Of a stretch of 64,000 nt of DNA, positions 52,010 to 61,447 are shown one piece after another. The notes under the pieces were generated by a model that worked only from the letters and a program-made list of their open reading frames with translations, was not told the origin of the DNA and ran no database searches. Both the position numbers and the translations under genes were made by a program. The DNA comes from Microbacterium sp. CH12i (GTDB taxonomy: Bacteria > Actinomycetota > Actinomycetes > Actinomycetales > Microbacteriaceae). The stretch is from positions 95,883-159,882 of the forward strand of contig NZ_JHET01000013.1 of NCBI RefSeq assembly GCF_000685355.1. Reading direction: 5' to 3'. Position 1 is the first letter of the stretch; every line of letters starts with the position of its first letter.

Positions 52010-53458
52010 TCAGCGCAACTCGACGGCTCCTACGAGCTCGTGCCGCCGATCCCGCACCCACACGACACCCTCCGCCCGTCGCTGTTCCCGGGTCGCGAAG
52101 CGGTAGCGGTACGACACCGCCCGCACCCACCGTGGCCGGTGGCCGTCGAACGGATCGACGCGCAACAGGGCCAGCGTCGGCGGATCAGCCTGCAGCAGCC
52201 GTGCCAGCAGCAGCGTGAACCAGTCATCCAGCGAGCGTCCGAGCGGCAGGAACCACATCAGCCAATCAAGACGCAGGTGGTACGGAGCGTATTGCCGCGG
52301 CACGCGGCGCACGTCGCCGGGCTTGCCCTTGAACTCGTATTCGCGCCAGTCCGCAGCATCCGGATCCTCATCGAGAGTGCCCTCTATGACGATCTCCATC
52401 CGCTCCTTCGTCACGGTGCCGAACGCCCCATAGGCGTTCGCCAGCTGCCAGCGGTTGAAACTCGCATTCATCAGCTGGCGGTGGGCGAACAGATTGCGAA
52501 GTGCCGGCCAGCTGACGACGAGATACAGGATGCCGACGGCTGAGGTTATGACGATCCAGTAGAGCTCGATCCCCCGTTCACCGGCCGCGCCCGACGACAC
52601 CCCGATGGCCGAGAACGCCAGCACGATCGTCGCCCAGTTCAGCCACGCGAAGTTGCCGGTGATCACGAGCCAGACCTGGGTAGCGACCACGATCGCTGCC
52701 GCCACAGCGCCGACCAGCGCGGGCACCGGACTCTCGATCCAGAGCCCCAGTAGCGGAGCGAACAGGAAGAACGGCACGAACAGCTGCGCGAAGTGATTGC
52801 CCAGCACCTCACCCTTGTGGAACCACCGCGGCAGCAGATGCGCCTGGCGGCTGAGTGGCCCAGGCATCGGCTGAGTCTCGTGGTGGTACGTGAGGGCGGT
52901 GAGGTCGCGCCACTCCCGTCCGCCGCGGATCTTGATCATGCCAGCACCGAACTCCAGCCGGAACACGAGCCACCACATCAGCACGATCACGACCGTCGGC
53001 GGCGGCTGATCGCGCGAGCCGAGGAAGGCGGCGAGGAACCCCGCCTCCAGCAGCAGCATCTCCCACCCGAACCCGTAGAACGTCTGACCGATGCTGGAGA
53101 TCGACATGTATCCGAACCACAGCGCGAGGAAACAGAGCATCGGCACCCACGGCGGGGCGAGTTGAGGGATGCCTGCGACAAGCAGCGCCGCGACAGCGAT
53201 GCCGACCCAGCACAGCGCCGCCAGTCGTGGGTTGGTGTACCGGATGCGGCGGAACAGGGTCGGGTGCAGCATGCGCCCTCGTGACTTCGACGTGGCGGCC
53301 CAGTCCAGCAGCGCCGGCGCCGGAAGCAACCCGTGCTCGCCCAGAAGGGGCCGGAACTGGTTCAGAGTCGATATGAACGCGACGAGATACAGCGCCGCGA
53401 TGCCCCGCTGGAGCACCTCACGTGCGAAACCGAAGTCGACAGCCGCGAAACCGTCCAT
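52010..53458 (-). CDS. Lipase maturation factor (LMF) family membrane protein
   Basis: The 482-residue protein has about ten hydrophobic segments in its first ~330 residues and family motifs GQTFYGFGWEMLLLEAGFLAAFLG, MWWLVFRLEFGAGMIKIRGG, WRDLTALTYHHETQPMPGPLS and a C-terminal domain with YEFKGKPGDVRRVPRQYAPYHLRLDWLMWF. This matches the LMF1 family, named after the animal ER protein needed for lipase folding. Bacterial homologues are common in actinobacteria and their role is unknown. It ends 12 bases from the convergent SQR-like gene. Confidence 0.9.
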   Translation of the reverse strand: MDGFAAVDFGFAREVLQRGIAALYLVAFISTLNQFRPLLGEHGLLPAPALLDWAATSKSRGRMLHPTLFRRIRYTNPRLAALCWVGIAVAALLVAGIPQLAPPWVPMLCFLALWFGYMSISSIGQTFYGFGWEMLLLEAGFLAAFLGSRDQPPPTVVIVLMWWLVFRLEFGAGMIKIRGGREWRDLTALTYHHETQPMPGPLSRQAHLLPRWFHKGEVLGNHFAQLFVPFFLFAPLLGLWIESPVPALVGAVAAAIVVATQVWLVITGNFAWLNWATIVLAFSAIGVSSGAAGERGIELYWIVITSAVGILYLVVSWPALRNLFAHRQLMNASFNRWQLANAYGAFGTVTKERMEIVIEGTLDEDPDAADWREYEFKGKPGDVRRVPRQYAPYHLRLDWLMWFLPLGRSLDDWFTLLLARLLQADPPTLALLRVDPFDGHRPRWVRAVSYRYRFATREQRRAEGVVWVRDRRHELVGAVELR

Positions 53459-53600
53459 GCGGCCAGGCTACGCGCGTCGCGTCGAGGCGGGAGGGGGTTG
53501 CGCGCACGCCCGATATCAGTGCGGCGCGGCATGCGCGACAGTCTGGGGGTCGGCGCGAGTGTCGCCCGAAGAGTCGCCCGAACACCGGCAGGCCGCACGA

Positions 53601-53636
53601 GAAAGGGCGTCGCGACCGAAGCCGCGACGCCCTTTC
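53601..53636. terminator. Strong hairpin terminator of the opuA operon
   Basis: GAAAGGGCGTCGCG (53601-53614) pairs perfectly with CGCGACGCCCTTTC (53623-53636) around an 8-base loop, 24 bp after the end of the leftward opuAC gene. The AAAG/CTTT ends give short A/T runs in both directions. Confidence 0.85.
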
Positions 53637-53659
53637 GGCGCTCAGTGAGTGAGAAGTGA

Positions 53660-54571
53660 TTACTTCTTGACGACCCAGTCGAACTGGTCGCCGTTCTCCT
53701 CGAGCCACTTGTCGATGGCTTCAGCTTCCTGACCCTCGCCGAACTCGTTGACGACGAGGTCTTCGAGCGCGCCGTACTGGTCATCGTCGAGCTTGATCTT
53801 CGACATCAGCTCTGCGGCGTCGGGGAACTCCTCTGCGAAGCCCTTGTGCGACATGAAGTTCAGCGTCTCCGCATCACCCATCGCGCCGAGCGGGTCTTCG
53901 AGGTCCTTCACGTCAAACGCAGTGTTGGCCCAGAACGGACGCCACAGCGTGACGACGACGTCTTCCTTGTTGTCGATTGCCTCACCGAGGACGGTGAGCA
54001 TCGCCGCGGTCGACGAGGTCTCGAGTGTGTACTCACCGTCAAGGCCGTACTCCGGCATCATCGAGTCCTGGGTCACGCCGGTGAGGCCTGCACCCGGCTC
54101 GATGCCGATGATCCTGCCGTCAAAGCGCGCGGCCTGGCCCTTGAGGTCTTCGATCGAGTCGATATCCATGTAGCTGGGCACAGCGATCGTGAGCTTGGCG
54201 TTCTCGTAGTAAGCGCCGAGGTCTTCGAGGTCGTCGCCGTAGGTCTTCATGTACTCGGCGTGCGTGACCTCGGGCCAAGCCGACGGGAACACGTCGATGT
54301 CACCCTGGGCCAGGCCGGTGTACAGCGGGCCCGCCTCGGTGAGCGTCTGCAGCTCGACGGTGTAGCCAAGCTTCTCAAGCTGGTCCTGAGCCAGGTACGC
54401 CATGCTGAGGCCGTCCGACCACGACGGGATGAACCCGAGGGTGATGGTGCCCTTGTCTCCGCCGCTTGCATCGCCGCCAGCGGTGTCGTTGCCCGTCGCG
54501 CATCCTGCGAGGGCGAGGGATGCTGTGACACCGATTGCTGCGATGGCTGTGATGTGCCGGTACTTCTTCAT
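53660..54571 (-). CDS. opuAC: Glycine betaine/proline ABC transporter substrate-binding lipoprotein
   Basis: The 303-residue protein has a lipoprotein signal peptide with lipobox LALAGC (Cys at ~23) and an OpuAC fold: ITLGFIPSWSDGLSMAYLAQDQLEKLGYTVEL, DVFPSAWPEVTHAEYM, GIEPGAGLTG and VVTLWRPFWANTAFDVKDLEDP, where aromatic residues such as Trp form the quaternary-amine cage. It binds betaine or a related osmoprotectant outside the membrane and delivers it to the permease. It is the last gene of the opuA operon. Confidence 0.92.
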   Translation of the reverse strand: MKKYRHITAIAAIGVTASLALAGCATGNDTAGGDASGGDKGTITLGFIPSWSDGLSMAYLAQDQLEKLGYTVELQTLTEAGPLYTGLAQGDIDVFPSAWPEVTHAEYMKTYGDDLEDLGAYYENAKLTIAVPSYMDIDSIEDLKGQAARFDGRIIGIEPGAGLTGVTQDSMMPEYGLDGEYTLETSSTAAMLTVLGEAIDNKEDVVVTLWRPFWANTAFDVKDLEDPLGAMGDAETLNFMSHKGFAEEFPDAAELMSKIKLDDDQYGALEDLVVNEFGEGQEAEAIDKWLEENGDQFDWVVKK

Positions 54572-54621
54572 GGTGCTTCCTTTCGTATGTTCTGCTGCGT
54601 TACGTATGAGTTCAGTGATGG

Positions 54622-55541
54622 TTATGCGACTACGGGTTCTGCCGTGGCATCCGCCGTCTGCTCGCGCTGCGAAGCGCGCCGACGCGACAGCATCCCGAGC
54701 AGTGATGACGGCTGATCGCCCGGCGTTCCGAGCGCTGCGGTGACCCGGTCGAGGAAGACGGCGATCAGCACGACGCCAAGGCCGGCCTCGACGCCCTTGC
54801 CGATGTTCACGGTAGAGATGGCCTCGACGACCAGCTTTCCGAGACCGTCGGCGCCGGCCATCCCGGCGATGACGGCCATCGACAGGGCCAGCATGATCAC
54901 CTGGTTGATTCCGGCCATGATGGTCGGCATCGCGAGCGGAAGCTGGATGCCGCGCAAGATCTGTCCCGGCGTCGCGCCGAACGCGTACCCGGCCTCGACG
55001 GTCTCAGAATCCACACCGCGGATGCCGAGCTCAGTGAACCGCACCCCAGGAGGCAGCGCGAAAATCACGGTTGCGACAAGTCCCGGTACGACACCGATGC
55101 TGAAGAACACGATCGCGGGGATCAGGTAAACGAGGCCGGCATCGTCTGCATGAAGTCGAGCACCGGCTTGAGGATCGTGCGCACGGTGTCGCTGCGCGCC
55201 GACCAGATTCCCAGCGGAATCGCGATCACGACCGCGATAAGAGCGGCGACGATCACGAGCGAAAGCGTCTGCATCGCCGCGACCCACAGGCCCATGCTGA
55301 GGATCAGCAGGAACGAGACGACGGTTCCTGCTGCCAGCCAGATCGAGCGCACCGCCCAGGCGATGAGCGCCGCGATGATGATCACGACGGCGAGAGGGGT
55401 GGCCGTGAGGATCTCGGTGAGACCGTTCACGAGGAACTTCACGACGAACGAAATGAAGTCGAGCAGGCCCTCGAGGTTGTCCTTGATCCAGTCGACGCCG
55501 GTAGCGACCCACTGGCCAAGCGGAATACGGAATCCATCCAT
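54622..55541 (-). pseudogene. opuAB: Glycine betaine ABC transporter permease, one frameshift
   Basis: The start at 55541 gives [22 protein letters not shown] and several helices (VVIIIAALIAWAVRSIWLAAGTV, LVIVAALIAVVIAIPLGIW), ending LDFMQTMPAS then a stop. One missing base near 55135 restores the family sequence MQTMPAFVYLIPAIVFFSIG, and the second frame continues EAGYAFGATPGQILRGIQLPLAMPTIMAGINQ (the EAA loop that contacts the ATPase) to 54622. With the base the protein is ~306 residues. Its start touches the ATPase stop, and opuAC follows after 50 bases. Confidence 0.85.
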
Positions 55542-56839
55542 CAGCGCACCTCCCCTTCGGTTGCGGATGCTTGGGCGGGCTGAGCCGCCGCATCAAGAAC
55601 TGCGTCGATCTCGGCCTGCGGCACGGGAAGGTGCGGCAGGGTGATCTCCTCGGTCGAGTTCGGTCCGGGGCCGAGCGCTGCGAGCAGCGTGACGCGCGGG
55701 ATGACACCGGTCAGACGTCCGGCGCTGTCTGTGACCGCGAGCGGCAGCGGCGACTCGACCGCAGGGACGAACAGGTTCATCAGAATCTCGTCTTCGGAAA
55801 CAGCCAGCGGCACCGGCCTCATGATCGATGCCAGCTGCGTCTCGCCCTTGCGGACGAGCTTGATGGCGTCGCGGTCCGTGACCATGCCGACCAACTTGCG
55901 GTCGCGATCGGTGACATACGCCGCCGACATGTAAGCGTCGCGCATCTGGCGAAGCGCCGTGCGAGGACCGGCAGTCTCGGCGATGACCGGCCGCGGGCGC
56001 TCCATGACATTGGATGCCGTGAGCACACGAGCCCGGTCAACGTCCTGCACGAACTGCTCGACGTAGTCGTTGGCGGGGTCAGTGAGGATGTCTTCTGGGG
56101 TGCCGATCTGCACGATGCGCCCGTCGCGCATGACGGCGATCCGGTCGCCGAGGAACATCGCTTCGTTGAGGTCGTGCGTGATGAAGACGATGGTCTTCTG
56201 CAGCTTCTGCTGCAGTTCGAGCAGCTGCTCCTGCATCTCGCGACGGATGAGCGGGTCGAGTGCGCTGAACGCCTCGTCCATGAGCAGGATGTCGGTGTCA
56301 GCGGCGAGCGCGCGGGCGATGCCGACGCGCTGCTGCATGCCACCGGACAGTTCGGAGGGCAGCTTGTCGCCCCAGCCGGTCAGGCCGACCATGTCGAGCA
56401 CTTCGGTGGCGCGCGCCAGCCGTTCGGCCTTGGCGACGCCCTTGAGCTCGAGTGGGTAGGCGACGTTTGCAGCGACCGTGCGGTGCGGCAGCAGTGCGAA
56501 GTGCTGGAACACCATCGACACGTTCTGGCGGCGGATTTCACGCAGACGTGACGCGGAGACACCAGCGATCTCGTCGCCGTTGATGACGACGGATCCGTCG
56601 GTGATCTCGTGCAGGCCATTGAGCATGCGGATGATGGTGGACTTGCCAGATCCGGACAGGCCCATGATCACGAAGATCTCACCGCGGTTGACGGTGAAGC
56701 TCGCGTCGATGACGGCAGCGGTTCCGGCATCCTGAATGTCAGAGCGGGATTCGCCCGCCTTTAGGCGGCGAACAGCCTGGTTCGGGTTTCGCCCGAACAC
56801 TTTGAAAAGTTGGCGCGCTTCAAGAGCGGTTTCGGTCAC
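55541..56839 (-). CDS. opuAA: Glycine betaine ABC transporter ATPase with CBS domains
   Basis: The 432-residue protein has Walker [10 protein letters not shown] (~residues 59-67), Q-loop [13 protein letters not shown], the signature [15 protein letters not shown], Walker [16 protein letters not shown] and the H-loop histidine in [11 protein letters not shown]. Two CBS domains follow (~285-400: [52 protein letters not shown]), which sense ionic strength in OpuA systems. It is first in the leftward opuABC operon, whose upstream region carries several GTCTAC-type palindromes. Confidence 0.93.
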   Translation of the reverse strand: MTETALEARQLFKVFGRNPNQAVRRLKAGESRSDIQDAGTAAVIDASFTVNRGEIFVIMGLSGSGKSTIIRMLNGLHEITDGSVVINGDEIAGVSASRLREIRRQNVSMVFQHFALLPHRTVAANVAYPLELKGVAKAERLARATEVLDMVGLTGWGDKLPSELSGGMQQRVGIARALAADTDILLMDEAFSALDPLIRREMQEQLLELQQKLQKTIVFITHDLNEAMFLGDRIAVMRDGRIVQIGTPEDILTDPANDYVEQFVQDVDRARVLTASNVMERPRPVIAETAGPRTALRQMRDAYMSAAYVTDRDRKLVGMVTDRDAIKLVRKGETQLASIMRPVPLAVSEDEILMNLFVPAVESPLPLAVTDSAGRLTGVIPRVTLLAALGPGPNSTEEITLPHLPVPQAEIDAVLDAAAQPAQASATEGEVR

Positions 56840-57175
56840 GTTTCCCCCGCGGCTTACCGATTCTTCGGGTTTCGGAAGCCGGTTTCGGTTACGCCCGGGT
56901 GATGCTCACATGGCCATTTCGATATCGCTGCACCGGCGGCACTGACGACGGATTCGGATCCGCCGCAAGAACATCGACCGTACGCCCACGCCTCTTCGCA
57001 GCACAGCACATCGAAAGAAGGACGTGGCCGCGGACTGGTCTACAGACCAAAAGGTCTACATTTCAACGTAACAAAAGTGCAGGTCAGGGGCAAATCCCAT
57101 CGCGGCTGAGCGCTCCCTTTTTGTCGCCTGAACGGGGGTTCTGTCTAATGTAGACAATCTGCGGCGCGGACAGAA
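56840..57175. promoter_or_regulatory. opuA upstream region with GTCTAC-type operators
   Basis: This 336-bp gap holds no gene. It contains TGGTCTACAGACCA (57034-57047, perfect palindrome), a further AGGTCTACATTT (57051-57062) in phase with it, and TGTCTA-ATG-TAGACA (57152-57166). The shared core GTCTAC/GTAGAC suggests one repressor with three sites controlling the osmoprotectant operon. No candidate regulator gene is adjacent. Confidence 0.6.
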
Positions 57176-58300
57176 TCAGCGCTTGAAACTGCGGGTGACA
57201 GTGAATTTCGCCGTCCGGCGGACCTGCTCGGTGCGACCGATCAGCCGGGAAAGCTCGGCCTTGTACTCAAGCGAAGAGTTGTAGACCGTGAGGAGTTCGC
57301 CGCCGGGACGGAGCAGGCGCGCGGCCGCCTCGAACAGTCGCGTCGCCGCACGCGTGTGAATGCTGGCCCCGAGGTGAAACGGCGGATTCAGCAGAATCAG
57401 ATCGGCGCTCGCATCCGGCAAGTCGGCACCGGCATCGTCGTGGGTGACAGTGACGCGGTCCGCGACGCCGTTGGCAATCATCGTCTCGCGAGCGGATGCC
57501 ACGGCCGCAGCCGAGCGGTCGGTCGCGGTGATGCGGGCATCGGGGTGGTTCAGGGCGTAGAACGCAGCAAGCGCGCCGGTGCCGCAACCGAGGTCGATCA
57601 CTCGTTGCGTGGCGTCGGCGTCCACGGAATCGGCGAGCACCTCCAGCAAAACGCGCGTACCGATGTCGATGCGGGACGCCGCGAACGCTCCGCCGTGCGA
57701 GGCGAGCGTGAGGGCGAATTCGGCGTGCGTCGCGCGCTGCGGGTACGGCGGCTCGTCCGGCACCGGCCGCACACCGGATGCCACGATCAGCCGCGACTTC
57801 CGCTCGGCCCTCTGCGCCTGCACTTCGCTGAAGCTCCGCCCGAGCACCTCGTTCTGCGTGATCGTCATGTGCTTCACCCGTCCGCCGGCCACCAGCACGA
57901 CGTCGGGAGCGGCCCAGCGGGCCACGGCATCCGCGATCTCTTCCAGCTCGGAGAGCGCCTTCGGCAACTGCAGCAGCACGAGGCGGGCACCCTCAAGCAG
58001 CGACCGATCCAGCTCGTGCGAGGTGAATCCGGCGAGGCCCAGCGACTCGGCATTGCGAGCCAGCGCGATTCGCCCGGTCGCAGAGTCCTGATGCACCCGG
58101 ACGCCCTCGAGCCCCGCATCCGTCAGCGCCAGGGTGATCGCGCCGTACTCGTCGCCTATCACGGCGACCTCCGTGCCCACGAGTTCTGACGAAGCGAGCG
58201 CGTGCTCGACCAGCATCCGATCTGTCGCGTCGTAGGCGAAAAGGTTCTCGGCTTCGACATCGGGGGAGCGGCGCAGGCGGTCGTACGAAAAGTCAGGCAC
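57176..58300 (-). CDS. rRNA (guanine-N2)-methyltransferase, RlmG/RsmC type
   Basis: The 374-residue protein has two SAM-methyltransferase-like halves. The N-terminal half is degenerate; the C-terminal half has SAM motif RVIDLGCGTGALAAFYAL (~residues 234-251) and the base-methylating motif LILLNPPFHLGASIHTRAA (N-P-P-F-H). This duplicated layout is typical of RsmC and RlmG, which make m2G in 16S or 23S rRNA. The two cannot be separated by eye; a start with PDFSYDRLRRSPDVEAENLFAYDATDRML fits the actinobacterial group. Confidence 0.85.
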   Translation of the reverse strand: MPDFSYDRLRRSPDVEAENLFAYDATDRMLVEHALASSELVGTEVAVIGDEYGAITLALTDAGLEGVRVHQDSATGRIALARNAESLGLAGFTSHELDRSLLEGARLVLLQLPKALSELEEIADAVARWAAPDVVLVAGGRVKHMTITQNEVLGRSFSEVQAQRAERKSRLIVASGVRPVPDEPPYPQRATHAEFALTLASHGGAFAASRIDIGTRVLLEVLADSVDADATQRVIDLGCGTGALAAFYALNHPDARITATDRSAAAVASARETMIANGVADRVTVTHDDAGADLPDASADLILLNPPFHLGASIHTRAATRLFEAAARLLRPGGELLTVYNSSLEYKAELSRLIGRTEQVRRTAKFTVTRSFKR

Positions 58301-58413
58301 CTGCCAAACTTACGCGTCCCGCGGCGCTCCGCGCGAAGGCTCCTACCGCTCAGCCCGCTTCAGGCCTAGTGTGCAGTACAACGGCGGCATCACACCGGGG
58401 AAGGGCAGTGTCC

Positions 58414-59325
58414 ATGAGCGCTGCGATCGAGATCACCCAGCTGCAGAAGAACTACGGCCGCCACACCGCCTTGCGCGGCATCGATCTGCACGTCGCGCCC
58501 GGCACAGTGTTCGGACTCATCGGCCCCAACGGCGCCGGAAAGACCACGGCGCTGCGCACGCTGGTCGACATCATCCGACCGACGTCTGGCACGACCAGGG
58601 TGCTCGGCGAGGATCCGCACACGGGCGGGCCCGCCCTTCGTCGTCGGATCGGATACGTGCCAGGCGAGCTGCGCCTCGAGGGCCACGTGAGCGGACACCG
58701 CCTTCTCGCGTTCTATGCCGAAGTGTCGGGGCCGGTCGCACCGGGCGCCATCCACGACCTCGCCGACCGTCTCGGCGTCGACCTCGCTCGTCCCGTCCGT
58801 ACGCTCTCGAAGGGTAACAAGCAGAAGCTCGGGCTCATCCAGGCGTTCATGCACCGCCCGGAGTTGCTCATTCTCGACGAGCCGACCAGCGGTCTCGATC
58901 CGCTCGTGCAACGCGAGTTCTTGGCGATGCTGCGCGAGGCTCGCAATGCCGGGCAAACCGTGCTGCTCAGCTCGCACGTACTCAGCGAGATCCAGCAGAT
59001 TGCCGACGAGGTCGCGGTTTTGAGCGACGGGCGCATCGTGGCCGAGGGCGACGTCGCCTCGTTGCGCCTCGGATCGGTTCGCAGGGTGAACGCGAAGATC
59101 TCGACGACGGATGGCGCAGCTGCGCATGCACGATTCTCGGGGTTCGCCGGGGTGGAACTGCAGGAAGAAGCGGGTGGATTGCGCATCACCGGCACCGTGG
59201 ATGGTGCGATCGACCCGTTCGTGAAGGCGCTCGCCCCGTTCGAGGTCAGCGAGCTCACCGTGGAGGAGCCGGATCTCGAGGAGTCGGTGCTCAAGTTGTA
59301 CGGAGCCGGAGGCGGAGATGCCTAG
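58414..59325 (+). CDS. ABC transporter ATP-binding protein (ABC-2 exporter)
   Basis: The 303-residue protein has Walker A GPNGAGKTT (~residues 38-46), the signature LSKGNKQKLGLIQAFM, Walker B LLILDEPTSGLDPL, and the switch histidine in LLSSHVLSEIQQIADE. The last ~80 residues are the accessory domain typical of drug- or lipid-exporting ABC-2 ATPases. The ATG at 58414 with AAGGG eight bases upstream is preferred over the GTG six bases earlier. Its end overlaps the permease start by eight bases. Confidence 0.9.
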   Translation: MSAAIEITQLQKNYGRHTALRGIDLHVAPGTVFGLIGPNGAGKTTALRTLVDIIRPTSGTTRVLGEDPHTGGPALRRRIGYVPGELRLEGHVSGHRLLAFYAEVSGPVAPGAIHDLADRLGVDLARPVRTLSKGNKQKLGLIQAFMHRPELLILDEPTSGLDPLVQREFLAMLREARNAGQTVLLSSHVLSEIQQIADEVAVLSDGRIVAEGDVASLRLGSVRRVNAKISTTDGAAAHARFSGFAGVELQEEAGGLRITGTVDGAIDPFVKALAPFEVSELTVEEPDLEESVLKLYGAGGGDA

Positions 59326-60115
59326 CATCCTGCCCGTGTTTCGGCGCAGCATCCAGGAGTCCTGGAGGGGCCTGATCGGCTGGTCGATCGGTGTGGCCGC
59401 CGTGCTGCTGCTCTACCTTCCGCTGTTTCCGACTTTCGGCGCCGACGGACAGTTGCAGAACATCATCGACGCTCTGCCGAAACAGCTGGTCGAAACTATC
59501 GGCTATGACCAGATCTCCACCGGCGCCGGGTACGCGCAGAGCACTTTCTATGGACTGCTCGGCTTCTTACTGCTGACGATCGCTTCGGTCCTGTGGGGCT
59601 CGGCCGCGATCGCCGGCGCCGAAGAGTCCGGGCGTCTCGAACTCGACCTCGCGCACGGCATCGGACGGATGCAGTATGCCGCTGAGGCAGCGCTGTCAGT
59701 GCTCGTGAGACTGCTGTGGCTCGGAGCCTTCGCCGGCGCGATCGTCTGGGGATTGAACGGCCCGGCGGGGCTCGGCATTGACCCAGTGCACATCGTCGGA
59801 GCAAGCGCCGCGCTCGTCGGGCTCACTTTCCTCAGCGCTTCTGCCGCTCTGCTCGCCGGGGCTCTCACCGGCCGCAAAGCCTGGGCGAGTGGCGTTGGTG
59901 CCGGGATCGCCGTTCTCGGATACGTTTTCCAGGCGGTCGCGAAGCAGTCGAAGAACATCGAGTGGCTGAACGTCTTCTCTCCGTACAACTGGGTCTACCA
60001 CCAGCCACCGCTACTGGGCGGGGTGGATCTCGGCGGTCTCGCACTCGTGTGGGGTTTCGCGCTGGCGTGTGCCGCGGCATCCGCTCTCGCGCTGCGTGGG
60101 CGCGACCTCGCCTGA
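59318..60115 (+). CDS. ABC-2 type permease, half-length
   Basis: The 265-residue protein has six hydrophobic helices (LIGWSIGVAAVLLLYLPLFPTF, TFYGLLGFLLLTIASVLWGSAA, LVRLLWLGAFAGAIVWGL, GASAALVGLTFLSASAALLAG, ASGVGAGIAVLGYVFQAVA, LALVWGFALACAAASALAL) and the segment EESGRLELDLAHGIGR between helices 2 and 3. Many actinobacterial tetronasin/daunorubicin-type exporters have ~530-residue permeases built from two such halves; this one is a single half and would need to dimerise. Confidence 0.85.
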   Translation: MPSILPVFRRSIQESWRGLIGWSIGVAAVLLLYLPLFPTFGADGQLQNIIDALPKQLVETIGYDQISTGAGYAQSTFYGLLGFLLLTIASVLWGSAAIAGAEESGRLELDLAHGIGRMQYAAEAALSVLVRLLWLGAFAGAIVWGLNGPAGLGIDPVHIVGASAALVGLTFLSASAALLAGALTGRKAWASGVGAGIAVLGYVFQAVAKQSKNIEWLNVFSPYNWVYHQPPLLGGVDLGGLALVWGFALACAAASALALRGRDLA

Positions 60116-60134
60116 CGACACCCCTCCCCAACTT

Positions 60135-60215
60135 GGAAAACCCGGACGATCTCAGTGCCGCCCGGCGTGTCCGGCCTCGACACGCCGAACCGACGATTGA
60201 TGATCCCGGTTTTCC
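60135..60215. terminator. Nested inverted repeat between the exporter and the sigma-factor gene
   Basis: GGAAAACC (60135-60142) can pair with GGTTTTCC (60208-60215), enclosing a perfect 9-bp stem CGGCGTGTC (60163-60171) / GACACGCCG (60179-60187). It probably ends the ABC-2 operon and insulates the downstream sigma-factor locus. Confidence 0.55.
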
Positions 60216-60302
60216 GATGGGCGAGGCGGATGCCGGCGCAACCGCGCAATGTATCAGCGACCCCTTGCCGCGCTCCTAGTAAGTGTGAGCACAATAGGCA
60301 CC

Positions 60303-60971
60303 ATGACCGACGCCTCCCCTGAGGGCGCCGTCAGCGATGATCCGCCACGTTGGGAACGCGCCGCCGATCTGTTCGCCGACTGGCGTGCTGGCGACGCGCG
60401 CGCGATGGACGGCCTGGTGCGTCTGATGACACCCGTGCTGTGGCACGTCGTACGCGCGTATGGACTCGAACGCATGCACGCAGAGGATGTCGTGCAGTCC
60501 ACCTGGCTCTCGCTCGTTCGGAGCGCCGAATCGATCATCGACGCTCGCGCGATCAGTGGCTGGCTCACCGTCACCGCACGACGCGAGGCTTGGCGCGTGA
60601 GCAAGAACCACCGACGAGCGGCTGCCACGGCAGACGAGATCCTCGAACCAATGCTGCCGCCGCAGGAGTCGACCGAAGCTCAGGTTGCGGCATCCGATGA
60701 ATCGGCCCGCCTATGGGCAGCCGTCCGCACCCTCGCCGAACGCTGCCAGCGCCTGCTGCGCATCGTCGCGTTCGACGAGCGACCGGACTACGCGGCAATC
60801 GCCGCAGATCTGGAGATGCCGATCGGCAGCATCGGCCCGACCCGAAAACGGTGCCTGGCGAAGCTCCGCACCGCACTGACCACATCAGGGTTCCACGACG
60901 CACCTCTCGACCAAAGCACACCGCCCAACCACGCCACACCTCGCGAAGGGAGCAGCGATGAACGATTCTGA
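60303..60971 (+). CDS. ECF-type RNA polymerase sigma factor
   Basis: The 222-residue protein has sigma region 2 (LFADWRAGDARAMDGLVRLMTPVLWHVVRAYGLERMHAEDVVQSTWLSLVRS, residues ~24-75) with the conserved DVVQxTW segment, and region 4 (LLRIVAFDERPDYAAIAADLEMPIGSIGPTRKRCLAKLRTAL, ~145-190), where P-I-G-S-I-G-P-T-R is the sigma-70 HTH. No anti-sigma gene is visible. It overlaps the next gene by 14 bp. This kind of sigma factor next to a subtilase and a TPR/CHAT gene recurs in actinobacteria; the regulated targets are unknown. Confidence 0.9.
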   Translation: MTDASPEGAVSDDPPRWERAADLFADWRAGDARAMDGLVRLMTPVLWHVVRAYGLERMHAEDVVQSTWLSLVRSAESIIDARAISGWLTVTARREAWRVSKNHRRAAATADEILEPMLPPQESTEAQVAASDESARLWAAVRTLAERCQRLLRIVAFDERPDYAAIAADLEMPIGSIGPTRKRCLAKLRTALTTSGFHDAPLDQSTPPNHATPREGSSDERF

Positions 60972-61404
60972 TGCCGTGCTCTTCGCGCAACTGCGCACCG
61001 CCATCGACGACGCAGACCCTGTTCCGAGGGATCTCGCCGACCGGATGGTCGCGGCCGTCGCGGTCGCCGACCTCTCGCGAGAGTATGCACTGCTGACCCT
61101 CGTCGAGGGCGCCGAACACGCTGTGCGCAGCGACGCCGAGACGACCACCTTGCAGTTCAGCGACGGCACGGCGAGCGTACTTCTGCACGTCAGTCATACG
61201 GCCCGCGACCTCCGCCGCGTCGACGGCTGGGTGGATGCCGATGTCATCGAGATCCGGCTCATACAGGGCGAGCGCTCCTGGAGTGTGCCACCGGGAAGAC
61301 AGGGCCGCTTCGCATTCGACGACATCCCGCCAGGACTCACGCGAGTACAACTCGTCACCGCCGGTGAGACCAAAGATCTGCTCACGCCGCACTTCGAGGT
61401 GTGA
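60958..61404 (+). CDS. Uncharacterised 148-residue protein of the sigma/subtilase locus
   Basis: The soluble protein has an N-terminal helical part (VPRDLADRMVAAVAVADLSREYALLTLVEG, ~22-52) and a C-terminal beta-sandwich-like part (TTTLQFSDGTASVLLHVSHT, VIEIRLIQGERSWSVPPGRQGRFAFDDIPPGLTRVQLV). The second half looks like a small Ig-like or carboxypeptidase-regulatory-like fold; no membrane segment, so it is not a classical anti-sigma factor. It overlaps the sigma gene and precedes the subtilase by 43 bp, so it is probably a partner of one of them. Family unknown to me. Confidence 0.65.
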   Translation: MNDSDAVLFAQLRTAIDDADPVPRDLADRMVAAVAVADLSREYALLTLVEGAEHAVRSDAETTTLQFSDGTASVLLHVSHTARDLRRVDGWVDADVIEIRLIQGERSWSVPPGRQGRFAFDDIPPGLTRVQLVTAGETKDLLTPHFEV

Positions 61405-61447
61405 GACCCGACGAACACGGCGGGTGATCCGCCGGGAAGGTTGAGCG

